A stretch of 64,000 nt of DNA from Bacillus sp. AFS088145 (GTDB lineage: Bacteria; Bacillota; Bacilli; Bacillales; Bacillaceae_G). The stretch spans positions 27,652-91,651 of the forward strand of contig NZ_NUUX01000026.1 in NCBI RefSeq assembly GCF_002564465.1, read 5' to 3'. A program made the translations under genes and the position numbers. Positions within the stretch are counted from its first letter, which is position 1. The number at the start of each line of letters is the position of its first letter. The notes under the pieces were generated by a model, which had not been told where the DNA came from, did not search any database, and saw only the letters and a list, made by a program, of their open reading frames with translations. Below are positions 7,526 to 14,995 of the stretch, piece by piece.

Positions 7526-8629
7526 TTATGCCTCTTTCGGCAACGTTATGTAAAATGCAGTCCATTCATCATCAGAAAAACATTTAATATTGCCATCATG
7601 TTTTTCAATGATTTGTTTACATACAAATAAGCCAATTCCGGTACCATGATTTTTTGTCGTAACAAATGGTTCAAAAATTGTCCGTATGCTTTCTTCACTA
7701 ATTTTAGGACCATTATTTCTTATTTGAATTTCAATCATATCCTCTAAATCTGAAACTTGATAATGAATCGTTTTTTGACCATCGTTTTCAGCCAAGGCAT
7801 CGATTGAATTCATTAATATATTAAGTAAAACTTGACGTAGTTCATTTCTGAAACCTGGTATGTAAATTTTTTGAGATATTCCTTCTTGTAAAATGACATT
7901 CGAATTTACAATACTCGGATATAAGAATTCAGTGATTTCTTTAAATAAATCATTAATTAAAAAGGATTCCACTATCTGATCATGATCCTTTTTCGAGACA
8001 TGAAGAAATTGATCAATTCTAAAATTTAATTGATGCAATTCATGATCTATGATGTCTAAATATTTTAATTGTGGATGATCACCTTTAAGTAATTTTACAA
8101 ATCCAATAATTGAAGTAAGTGGATTTCTGAATTCATGAACGAAACTAGCAGACATTTGTCCTAAGATTGTAAGTCTCTCTTTGTGAGTCTCGTCAATAAA
8201 TTGTTTTTTCTCTTCTATATCCTGTGTAATGAGATATGAATATTGCTTTACAGTAAAATAAATAAACTGGTCAAAAACGTAATTAATTTTATTAATGAGT
8301 GGTTGAAGTAGACTAATACTTTCTTCAAATTCTGACAAATGTTTAAATAATTCACTTCTACCTATATTTGAGTTATACACAAAATCTCCGATGTTAGCAC
8401 TTGCTTTAGCTCGTTCAAGGGCTATTTTATGTGCCAAATCTTTGACTTGATCCTCATTTATTTTGCCCTCAATAAATAATAATGTAAAGTCAATCAATTT
8501 AGTTCCATTAATGATAATCTCGGATTTAAATGGATCATTATCGCTTATTACCGCTTGGGCGACCCAATTCTTTGTTAATGTAGGCATACTTTCCTGTATG
8601 AAAGTGCTATACCTACTCTCTATTGACAT
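7526..8629 (-). CDS. soluble sporulation-type sensor histidine kinase
   Basis: About 367 residues. A roughly 150-residue N-terminal domain without membrane segments precedes a HisKA domain with the phosphorylated histidine in SASFVHEFRNPLTS (about His165). The ATPase domain has an N box (LLNILMNSIDALAE), a degenerate G1 (RNNGPKIS in place of DNGPG), an F box (FEPFVTTK) and a G2 box (GTGIGLFVC). The architecture fits the orphan cytoplasmic kinases that feed the Bacillus Spo0 phosphorelay, and no response regulator gene is adjacent. The start was set to the ATG at 8629 (MSIESRYSTF); the GGAGGTG site lies 14 nt upstream, so an upstream TTG or ATT start is possible. Spo0A-like boxes lie in the promoter region. 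Confidence 0.85.
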   Translation of the reverse strand: MSIESRYSTFIQESMPTLTKNWVAQAVISDNDPFKSEIIINGTKLIDFTLLFIEGKINEDQVKDLAHKIALERAKASANIGDFVYNSNIGRSELFKHLSEFEESISLLQPLINKINYVFDQFIYFTVKQYSYLITQDIEEKKQFIDETHKERLTILGQMSASFVHEFRNPLTSIIGFVKLLKGDHPQLKYLDIIDHELHQLNFRIDQFLHVSKKDHDQIVESFLINDLFKEITEFLYPSIVNSNVILQEGISQKIYIPGFRNELRQVLLNILMNSIDALAENDGQKTIHYQVSDLEDMIEIQIRNNGPKISEESIRTIFEPFVTTKNHGTGIGLFVCKQIIEKHDGNIKCFSDDEWTAFYITLPKEA

Positions 8630-8715
8630 ATCAATAAGGAACACCTCCAATAAAAAATCTATTAATTAAATAGTAACAAATTTTTAAATATTCGTTAAGT
8701 AAAAAAATAAAAATT

Positions 8716-8736
8716 TGTCGAATTTATTACGACAAA
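8716..8736. promoter_or_regulatory. pair of inverted Spo0A-like boxes
   Basis: TGTCGAA at 8716-8722 matches the 0A box TGNCGAA exactly. The inverted sequence TTTGTCGTAA (8727-8736) differs at one core position. They lie between the divergent histidine kinase and yueI genes. Binding by Spo0A is inferred from the motif only. Confidence 0.4.
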
Positions 8737-8942
8737 GTAATATTTTTTACAATATTCTGATTAAATTGTAAATTAAATTTATGAATATTTCATTCATTTC
8801 ATTCAGTAACTAAATTTTTACGATTGTCACTTTGTTCTAATTATAATAAAACTAAAAGTATGCAAAAATGTCAATAATAGGGTGTGTAGAATAGAATAAA
8901 GTTAGATACAATTAAATTAATAAACTGAAAGTAGGTATTTCG

Positions 8943-9332
8943 ATGGCTGGAAATAAAGTTGAAGATTATTTAATTAAAGGTATCTATGGTGAAAAGCAAA
9001 TAAAAATTGAAGAACGAAATATTTTTTTAGGAACAATTCGTGAAAGAATTGAAATTGCGTTAACTACAAGTCAAGTGATGGCAAATTCAATTTATCCAAT
9101 CGTTGAAAAATCAATCAATATGAAAAATGTTACTTTATTATTAAACGGTACACTTCCCTATAATACAATTTCGAAATATCTTTTAATGGCAAAGAAAAAA
9201 AATATTCCCTTTTCACTAGTCAATAATTTACCCGTCCCTACTCCAATCGGGCTTGTCGTTACGCATAATGACGCAATTGATAAAAATGAAATATTTATTA
9301 AAGATGAGCTTTATAAATCAACTAATTTTTAA
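8943..9332 (+). CDS. yueI: YueI family protein (DUF1694)
   Basis: A 129-residue cytoplasmic protein matching the YueI/DUF1694 family in length and sequence: VEDYLIKGIYGEKQIK, FLGTIRERIEIALTTSQV, LLLNGTLPYN and PIGLVVTHNDAID. The family is widespread in Bacilli, and its biochemical role is unknown. The start ATG has only a weak upstream site (AGTAGG). It is a single gene ended by a shared terminator, divergent from the histidine kinase. Confidence 0.85.
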   Translation: MAGNKVEDYLIKGIYGEKQIKIEERNIFLGTIRERIEIALTTSQVMANSIYPIVEKSINMKNVTLLLNGTLPYNTISKYLLMAKKKNIPFSLVNNLPVPTPIGLVVTHNDAIDKNEIFIKDELYKSTNF

Positions 9333-9367
9333 CTAATTCGGTATGTGAAATTTCTTATAATGTAGAT

Positions 9368-9409
9368 AAAAGCGCAGCTTAATTGTTATTACAATTTAAG
9401 TTGCGCTTT
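9368..9409. terminator. bidirectional terminator between yueI and the CorC-type gene
   Basis: AAGCGCA(G)CTTAA..TTGT pairs with ACAAT..TTAAG(T)TGCGCTT. The ends are T-rich in both directions. The distal arm contains the stop codon of the minus-strand gene. Confidence 0.8.
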
Positions 9410-10736
9410 CTTCTTCAAGTTCAGTTTTTTTAATCGATTCACGTGTTAATTCAATTAATTTTATATAATGTCCGTCTAACTTAAGGACTTTAAATGTACA
9501 GTTTTGATATTTAATCGAATCTCCTTCTTGCACATCAAAATTTTCAGTTAAAATCCATCCACCAATTGTATCAACATCTGTATCATCAATGTCTAAGCTA
9601 AAAACATCATTAATTTCACTAATTAAAACTTTACCTGCAATGATGAATTTATTTTCGCTTACTTTACTTATATCCTCTTTCTCATCAACATCAAACTCAT
9701 CTCGAATTTCCCCAACAATTTCTTCTAAAATATCTTCAACTGTTACTAAGCCAGATGTACCTCCATATTCATCAACTAATATCGACATATGTATATGTTC
9801 TCTTTGCATTTTAACAAGTAAATCATGAACTGATATTGATTCAATAACTTGAATGATTGGTCTAATATATTGTTCGAGTGTTTTTACCTCTGCTTCGCCT
9901 TTATGAAGAACAAAATCAGTAAAAACATCTTTAAAATTTATTAAACCAACGACATGGTCCTTATCTCCATCTACAACAGGAAAACGCGTATATTTTTCTG
10001 TACTCATAAAGTGAATATTCTCATGAAAAGCTTCACGCAAATCAATTGCAACCATTTCGGTTCGAGGAACCATTATTTCTTTTGCTACTCGCATATTGAA
10101 ATCAAATATATTGTTCACATACTTAAATTCAGATTGATTTATTTCGCCACTTTTATAGCTTTCAGAAAGTAGAATTCTTAATTCCTCTTCTGAATGAGCA
10201 ACTTCATGTTCTGAAGCAGGAGGAAGTCCAAATATTTTTAAGACCATCCTTGCTGAATTATTAAACAACCAAATGAACGGATAGGTAATTTTGTAAAAAA
10301 GAATCAAAGCTGGAGAAAACCTTAAGGTAATTTGCTCAGCCTTTTGAATAGCGATTGTTTTAGGTGCTAATTCACCAACTACAACATGAATAAATGTAAT
10401 AATTCCAAAAGCAAGTAAAAAAGAGATCGTGCCGCTTACTGCAGTAGGTAAATGCAAATCGTCAAGTAATGGATGCAATAATTCATCTACAGCTGGTTCA
10501 CCTAACCAACCTAAACCTAAACTCGTAACAGTTATACCAAGTTGACAAGCAGAAAGATATTCATCGAGATGTGTTATTACTCGTTTTACAGCTCTTGCTT
10601 TTTTATTTCCCTCGCCAATTAACTGATCAATTCTAGAACTTCTAATTTTTACGATTGCAAATTCTGATGCAACAAAAAAGGCAGTAAATGCAATTAATAC
10701 AACAACTAATAATAACTTAGTACCAATTCCAAACAA
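9396..10736 (-). CDS. CNNM/CorC-type transporter (hemolysin family; MpfA-like)
   Basis: A membrane protein of about 446 residues with a DUF21 (CNNM) transmembrane domain (FFVASEFAIVKIRSSRID; HVVVGELAPKTIAIQKAE), two CBS repeats (EIMVPRTEMVAID; MSILVDEYGGTSGLVTVEDI) and a C-terminal CorC_HlyC domain (DTIGGWILT). Relatives in B. subtilis (YhdP/MpfA) export magnesium. The TTG at 10736 is preferred because GGAGGG lies about 10 nt before it; the upstream ATGs (10775 and 10769) have no ribosome binding site. No magnesium riboswitch was recognised upstream. Transport of Mg2+ is inferred from the family. Confidence 0.85.
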   Translation of the reverse strand: MFGIGTKLLLVVVLIAFTAFFVASEFAIVKIRSSRIDQLIGEGNKKARAVKRVITHLDEYLSACQLGITVTSLGLGWLGEPAVDELLHPLLDDLHLPTAVSGTISFLLAFGIITFIHVVVGELAPKTIAIQKAEQITLRFSPALILFYKITYPFIWLFNNSARMVLKIFGLPPASEHEVAHSEEELRILLSESYKSGEINQSEFKYVNNIFDFNMRVAKEIMVPRTEMVAIDLREAFHENIHFMSTEKYTRFPVVDGDKDHVVGLINFKDVFTDFVLHKGEAEVKTLEQYIRPIIQVIESISVHDLLVKMQREHIHMSILVDEYGGTSGLVTVEDILEEIVGEIRDEFDVDEKEDISKVSENKFIIAGKVLISEINDVFSLDIDDTDVDTIGGWILTENFDVQEGDSIKYQNCTFKVLKLDGHYIKLIELTRESIKKTELEEESAT

Positions 10737-11239
10737 TTGAGTCATCCCTCCAATTGGAAGTGAGGCCATCTTCATAATTAATATTTTTTAAATTAGGCTT
10801 ATCTTAGTATATTCAGATAAATAATTTGTTATCAAAATTTTTTTAGGCATTCTTAAATCAGGATCGAAATGATTTTAGAAAAGGGTTTGCATTTTGTGTT
10901 TTAACACTCAAAGATGCCTTCTCTCTTATTACCATTCTTTACCTTATTTCTGTTTTCCTTCTCCGAACAGTGTCTTGCATTATATGCTATATATCTACTT
11001 TATATTCTAAAATCGGTAGAATATTTTGTTAAAAACACCGTAAAAAACCGTGTTTCGATAAAAATCAATACAAAAGTAATTAAGTTTACATTTTCAGCCA
11101 TTTTGAATAGTTAGAAGCTATTTATTCGAAGTATTTTAAGAACTTTTGCCGAGTCAACACTAGTTTTGTCAACCTCAAAGGAATGTGACATTTAATAAAG
11201 AATTTTTAATATATAAATTATTTGGAGGAGGAATAACGT
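10737..11239. other. AT-rich intergenic region, no feature recognised
   Basis: About 500 bp between divergent genes. One short open frame (10914-11114, +) has no ribosome binding site and a composition unlike coding DNA here. A weak AAACAC/GTGTTT hairpin near 11033-11055 lacks a T-run. The GGAGGAGGAATAACGT just before 11240 is the racA-like ribosome binding site. Confidence 0.5.
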
Positions 11240-11704
11240 ATGTATACAACTTCTCAAGTGGCAGAACAACTGCAATTAACAAATAAAAAAGTATTATTTT
11301 TTTTAAAAAAAGGAAATTTAAAAGTAGAGAAAACTCATAATGGATATTTATTTACTGAGGAACAAATCGAACAAATTAAAGAAATTTATGAAGCTTCGTT
11401 GCAAACGATCGAACCAAAACAAAATGACACTGATCATATTGACATTATAAAAGAATTAACTCAAAAATTAATAAAACTTGAAGAAAAAGTTGAAACAAAA
11501 GCAAATGAAGTCGTTTCAGTACAAATTTTGGAACATCGATGTGAAATTGAAGATTTAAAGAAAGTAGTTGTTACCCTTGAAAATCAAGTAGAACAATTAA
11601 ATGAACAAGTGGCCTTATTAAAAGCGGATTTAGAGGATCAGAAAAAGATTATTACATTTAAACCGAAAAAACGATTTGCAATTTTATCGATATTCGGAGT
11701 TTAA
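11240..11704 (+). CDS. racA: RacA-like chromosome-anchoring protein (MerR-type HTH plus coiled coil)
   Basis: A 154-residue protein. Residues 1-50 form a MerR-type helix-turn-helix (MYTTSQVAEQLQLTNKKVL..GYLFTEEQIEQIKEI), followed by a coiled coil at about residues 68-138. ETKANEVVSVQILEHRCEIE closely resembles the corresponding part of B. subtilis RacA. The basic, hydrophobic C-terminus (KPKKRFAILSIFGV) could bind the membrane or DivIVA at the cell pole. RacA ties the chromosome origin to the pole during asymmetric division. It is slightly shorter than B. subtilis RacA. The ribosome binding site is GGAGGAGG. A generic small MerR-like protein is the alternative. Confidence 0.7.
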   Translation: MYTTSQVAEQLQLTNKKVLFFLKKGNLKVEKTHNGYLFTEEQIEQIKEIYEASLQTIEPKQNDTDHIDIIKELTQKLIKLEEKVETKANEVVSVQILEHRCEIEDLKKVVVTLENQVEQLNEQVALLKADLEDQKKIITFKPKKRFAILSIFGV

Positions 11705-11796
11705 AAATCTAGAGACATGTTTAAAGGTTCATGAATTGAACTTTAGAACAAAGCCAAGCGCGGTAATAATGAATGCAAAGGTTTGGCGTGCATTTA

Positions 11797-11830
11797 AAAA
11801 CGTAGAAGAATTTTCTTCTACGTTTTTTTT
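11797..11830 (+). terminator. intrinsic terminator after racA-like gene
   Basis: A perfect 12-bp stem, AACGTAGAAGAA/TTCTTCTACGTT, with a 2-nt loop or shorter effective stem, followed by eight T residues. Confidence 0.85.
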
Positions 11831-11885
11831 ACATACTAAACCGAATGTTGGTCAAAAATAAATTTGTATGAAAGGAGGAATTTCC

Positions 11886-12077
11886 ATGCAAAAAAATGCG
11901 CGACAATATACTCAGGATGCAACTACTGAACTTAAACACGCAATTGAATGTCTTCAATCTGCATTAGAAACCGTTGAAAAACCCCAAAACCATGAAAGAA
12001 TCGAACAAGCGCTTCAAGCTTGTCAAACAGCTTATAATCAAACGAATCAGGCAGCAGGTATTCTTGAACAAGAATAG
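11886..12077 (+). CDS. small helical hypothetical protein
   Basis: A 63-residue protein, MQKNARQYTQDATTELKHAI.., with the ATG at 11886 chosen because AAAGGAGG lies 7 nt upstream. It is predicted to be entirely helical, with a repeated pattern (CLQSALETVEK / ALQACQTAYNQ) suggesting a helical hairpin. No family recognised. Flanked by terminators on both sides, so it is a single-gene unit. Confidence 0.6.
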   Translation: MQKNARQYTQDATTELKHAIECLQSALETVEKPQNHERIEQALQACQTAYNQTNQAAGILEQE

Positions 12078-12087
12078 TATGCAAATT

Positions 12088-12117
12088 GAAAAACTCAGGT
12101 TTATCCCTGAGTTTTTC
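12088..12117. terminator. bidirectional terminator
   Basis: GAAAAACTCAGG/CCTGAGTTTTTC is a perfect 12-bp stem that can serve both the small plus-strand gene and the minus-strand acetyltransferase. Confidence 0.85.
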
Positions 12118-12121
12118 GCAA

Positions 12122-12685
12122 TTACTTATCATAATACATTAATATTTCTTTAAATTCATTTGAATATTTTAATAACTTAATAGCATGCTTAATATCCAAT
12201 AAAAATGGTACAGCAATAATATCATCACTTATTTCAAAATATTCATCAATCGGTAAAATTTTAAATCCTGCACTTCTAGCAAACATATATAGCCTTTTAT
12301 TTATTGTACCAATATACCAATCAGCGTTAGTATGATTGGCATGATCATAACACGCTAGTAATATTTGTTTAAAAAATCCTTTTCCTCTATTTTCTCTTGT
12401 AATTAATAATTTACCAATTTCATAGATTTCTTCATTTTGAATGTATTTAATATATTTGTTTTCGGAAAAATTATAATAATATTTATTTTTATCCTCATTT
12501 TCAATATTATATTTACTAAACTCGAGGGTACCAATTAACTTTTTATCCGAATTACAAATTCCATAACGAGTAACTTCATTACTTCTTACTAAGAAAGGTA
12601 TTTCGTTTTCTTCACAAAAATCTCCCCAAAGCTCGTTAAATAAATTATTCTCTTCTTTTGTATGAATAACACGAAACACTCTCAC
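12122..12685 (-). CDS. GNAT-family N-acetyltransferase-like protein
   Basis: A 187-residue protein. The segment EIGKLLITRENRGKGFFKQI (about residues 89-108) matches the acetyl-CoA binding motif A (RxxGxG/A, here RGKGFF), and a following MFARSAGFKIL matches the GNAT C-terminal region. The N-terminal half is divergent. The start is a GTG with GGGGTG upstream. Substrate unknown. It is convergent with the gene before it and stands alone. Confidence 0.65.
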   Translation of the reverse strand: MRVFRVIHTKEENNLFNELWGDFCEENEIPFLVRSNEVTRYGICNSDKKLIGTLEFSKYNIENEDKNKYYYNFSENKYIKYIQNEEIYEIGKLLITRENRGKGFFKQILLACYDHANHTNADWYIGTINKRLYMFARSAGFKILPIDEYFEISDDIIAVPFLLDIKHAIKLLKYSNEFKEILMYYDK

Positions 12686-13022
12686 TCACCCCTAAAATTC
12701 TATATAAATATTCTTATCTTACGTCTATAAAACAACGTTTATACCAATTTTTAATTTTGTCTCTTTAATTCTATTTAGTTATTTTGTTAAAAAAATATTT
12801 TATTGGCCTGTTTATATATGGCTCTATTGTATGGTAAAATTTAGCTTTTGGCAACGCTTACATAACCAATTATGTATAATTTGTGAAATCAAAATTATCT
12901 CATAATTAGTTTTCTAGTATAGATTAATACGATATTGTAGGTTTTCAACCGAAATATTATTTCGTAATTTACAATATAAACAATGTATCAAAATGTCAAA
13001 AAAAATCTTCGAATTAAAAATT
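12686..13022. other. intergenic region, no gene
   Basis: AT-rich stretch upstream of the acetyltransferase. One catabolite-element-like sequence was noticed (12849-12862) but is not convincing. No open frame with a ribosome binding site. Confidence 0.5.
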
Positions 13023-13052
13023 ATGCCCTATGCCATCGATTGGTAAAGGGCA
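13023..13052 (-). terminator. probable terminator of the McrBC-like operon
   Basis: On the minus strand TGCCCTTTACCA and TGGCATAGGGCA form an imperfect 12-bp stem with a 5-nt loop, followed by TAATTTTT. It lies about 70 nt after the stop codon of the nuclease gene. Confidence 0.55.
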
Positions 13053-13123
13053 CATAAATTTTGTTTGGTTGACTGTCTAAATTCAGTTTCAATTACAATC
13101 GAACCGCAAAGTTCAATTTTGGA

Positions 13124-14995
13124 TTATTTAAGTTCTTCAAGTGTTCTGTTTATTATTTCTACTAACTCTCTTTCACCTACAAGTTCATAAAAATCCTCGC
13201 CCTTTTTCTTAGGGTAAAACTGAATATAAGTACCACAACCCGCTTCAAGAACTTTACGATGAACATTACTACCCGGATATAAACAAATCACTTCGTTAAT
13301 CGGTTTTCGCACATATGTCATTTTCCCATTAACACGTTCAACATACTTTAGTCCCCAGTATTTATACATTTGTTCCATTGCCTTTGTATTCCCTACTGGT
13401 TGATAAATATTAAACATTGGACTATATTTAATTTCAAAAATGATCGAAGCAACGTATTCTTTATTTTTTTTTCGATAAAAATCTAGTCTAATATCCGGTT
13501 TTTTCGACTCTTCACCACTAAAAAAATTTGTTCCTTTTAACAGTGAAACTTGTGGACTTCCCTCGATAATTTCGTTATAAACTAAATTAATGATCCAACT
13601 TTTATTTTCAAGTGACACAAATGCTCCATCCATTAACTCATCGTCTTTTATATGCATTAAAATCTGTTCAGCTAACGGTTCAAAATCATTTTTAAATTTT
13701 AACTTTAAGAAAATATCGCATAATGAGAAAAAGACAAAGTATTCATATAGTAAAAAAGTTGGCTTATATACAGGTAAAAGCATTTGTTTTTTTCCATACT
13801 CCTTTACTTTTTTATCAAACAAGCTTAAGGAATGAATAAAATTTAAAAATACTTTCGATGGACTAGTTGGATATTTTGAAGTATCAGTATCCGTCACTAT
13901 ACGAAAGATTCCAATTGTATATTCTCTAAAATAAACTTCATAAAGTTTCTCCAAAGAATTCGTAATGCGTTCTTTTTCTGAAACACTTTTAGTTAATTTT
14001 TCTAATTCTAACTCTTTTAACATTTTTGACTGTCTATATTTCGCTTTTTCTCGATCAGTAATTGAGCCATTCCCAACTACATTCTGCATCATTTTTTCTA
14101 TATCCTTGACTTGAAAATCGATTTGATCCATTTTATTTTTGTCTTTAACTAATTCATATTTTACAAAGGTTAATAATGTTTCAATTGTAAGTAGAAATTT
14201 ACGAACTTTATGTTTAGCATACTTTATCTCATCGATATAATTTTCTTCTTGAACAACTGGCTGCATTGTTAAATTAGTTGCATTTGAAATGGCTGGATGC
14301 AATAAGGTCCATCTAATTGTATTAAAATCTAATTTTTTCAACTGTCTTTTTAATTCATATTCCTTTTTTTGTTTCCGCTTTAATTTACTTATAAACTGCT
14401 GAATTGCAACTAGTAGTCTTTCTTCATTTGACTCGATAAATCGAATAATCGGCCAAAAATACATTGTTCCATTTTGAGTAAATGAAGCGGAAGATTTTTT
14501 AAAGTATTGCGAGTCATTCATTATTCCATTGATTTGTTGATTTAATGTTGAATGCATCCACTCTAATTGATCATAATCTAAATTTTTCGGTACTATTTTT
14601 ATCATTCCATAAAATTGTTGTTCTTGATAAATAATACAAAATTCATAATATCCGCATCTCCATGGATAGGCATTCTCGGTTTTACCATGTTCATATATTA
14701 ATATTTTTCTTTTTTCAGATGTAAAAATAAACTGCTGATCATCCAGGTTTTCTTGTTGAAAATGATAAAGATTATTCCAAACGAACGTAATTTTACCGTC
14801 AAACTCACCATCGACTTGAAATAAAAATCTTTTTAATTCCTGTATTTCATAGGCAAATAAGTAAGCCTCTTTTGGGTTCATTGTAAGTGCATCAAGAGAT
14901 ATTTTTTCCTCTTTCCCCCTAGTTCCGACAAGAATTGCAATCGTAAATGGGAGATATAGTGGCTCAAAAATTTCTGGACTATTATTAGTTGACAT
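13124..14995 (-). CDS. McrC-like DUF2357 protein with PD-(D/E)XK nuclease domain
   Basis: About 623 residues. The N-terminal and middle part resembles DUF2357 proteins, which partner McrB-like ATPases, with a long helical, lysine-rich centre. The C-terminal part (DUF524-like) has a nuclease core: KPDIRLDF (Asp at about 501), then about 18 residues later IIFEIKYS (Glu and Lys), matching the PD-(D/E)XK catalytic pattern. The start was set to the ATG at 14995 (MSTNNSPEIF); ATG 15001 is possible. It overlaps the end of the upstream AAA+ gene, so the two are translated together. Together they resemble type IV (modification-dependent) restriction systems. No methyltransferase gene is nearby. Confidence 0.8.
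   Translation of the reverse strand: MSTNNSPEIFEPLYLPFTIAILVGTRGKEEKISLDALTMNPKEAYLFAYEIQELKRFLFQVDGEFDGKITFVWNNLYHFQQENLDDQQFIFTSEKRKILIYEHGKTENAYPWRCGYYEFCIIYQEQQFYGMIKIVPKNLDYDQLEWMHSTLNQQINGIMNDSQYFKKSSASFTQNGTMYFWPIIRFIESNEERLLVAIQQFISKLKRKQKKEYELKRQLKKLDFNTIRWTLLHPAISNATNLTMQPVVQEENYIDEIKYAKHKVRKFLLTIETLLTFVKYELVKDKNKMDQIDFQVKDIEKMMQNVVGNGSITDREKAKYRQSKMLKELELEKLTKSVSEKERITNSLEKLYEVYFREYTIGIFRIVTDTDTSKYPTSPSKVFLNFIHSLSLFDKKVKEYGKKQMLLPVYKPTFLLYEYFVFFSLCDIFLKLKFKNDFEPLAEQILMHIKDDELMDGAFVSLENKSWIINLVYNEIIEGSPQVSLLKGTNFFSGEESKKPDIRLDFYRKKNKEYVASIIFEIKYSPMFNIYQPVGNTKAMEQMYKYWGLKYVERVNGKMTYVRKPINEVICLYPGSNVHRKVLEAGCGTYIQFYPKKKGEDFYELVGERELVEIINRTLEELK

Noticed and set aside
10914..11114. 66-residue hydrophobic plus-strand open frame
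   Set aside because: No ribosome binding site, no terminator and no recognisable pattern; the hydrophobic look follows from T-rich DNA.
12849..12862. Catabolite-responsive-element-like sequence TGGCAACGCTTACA
   Set aside because: Two mismatches in the left half and no sugar-related gene nearby; the neighbour is an acetyltransferase.
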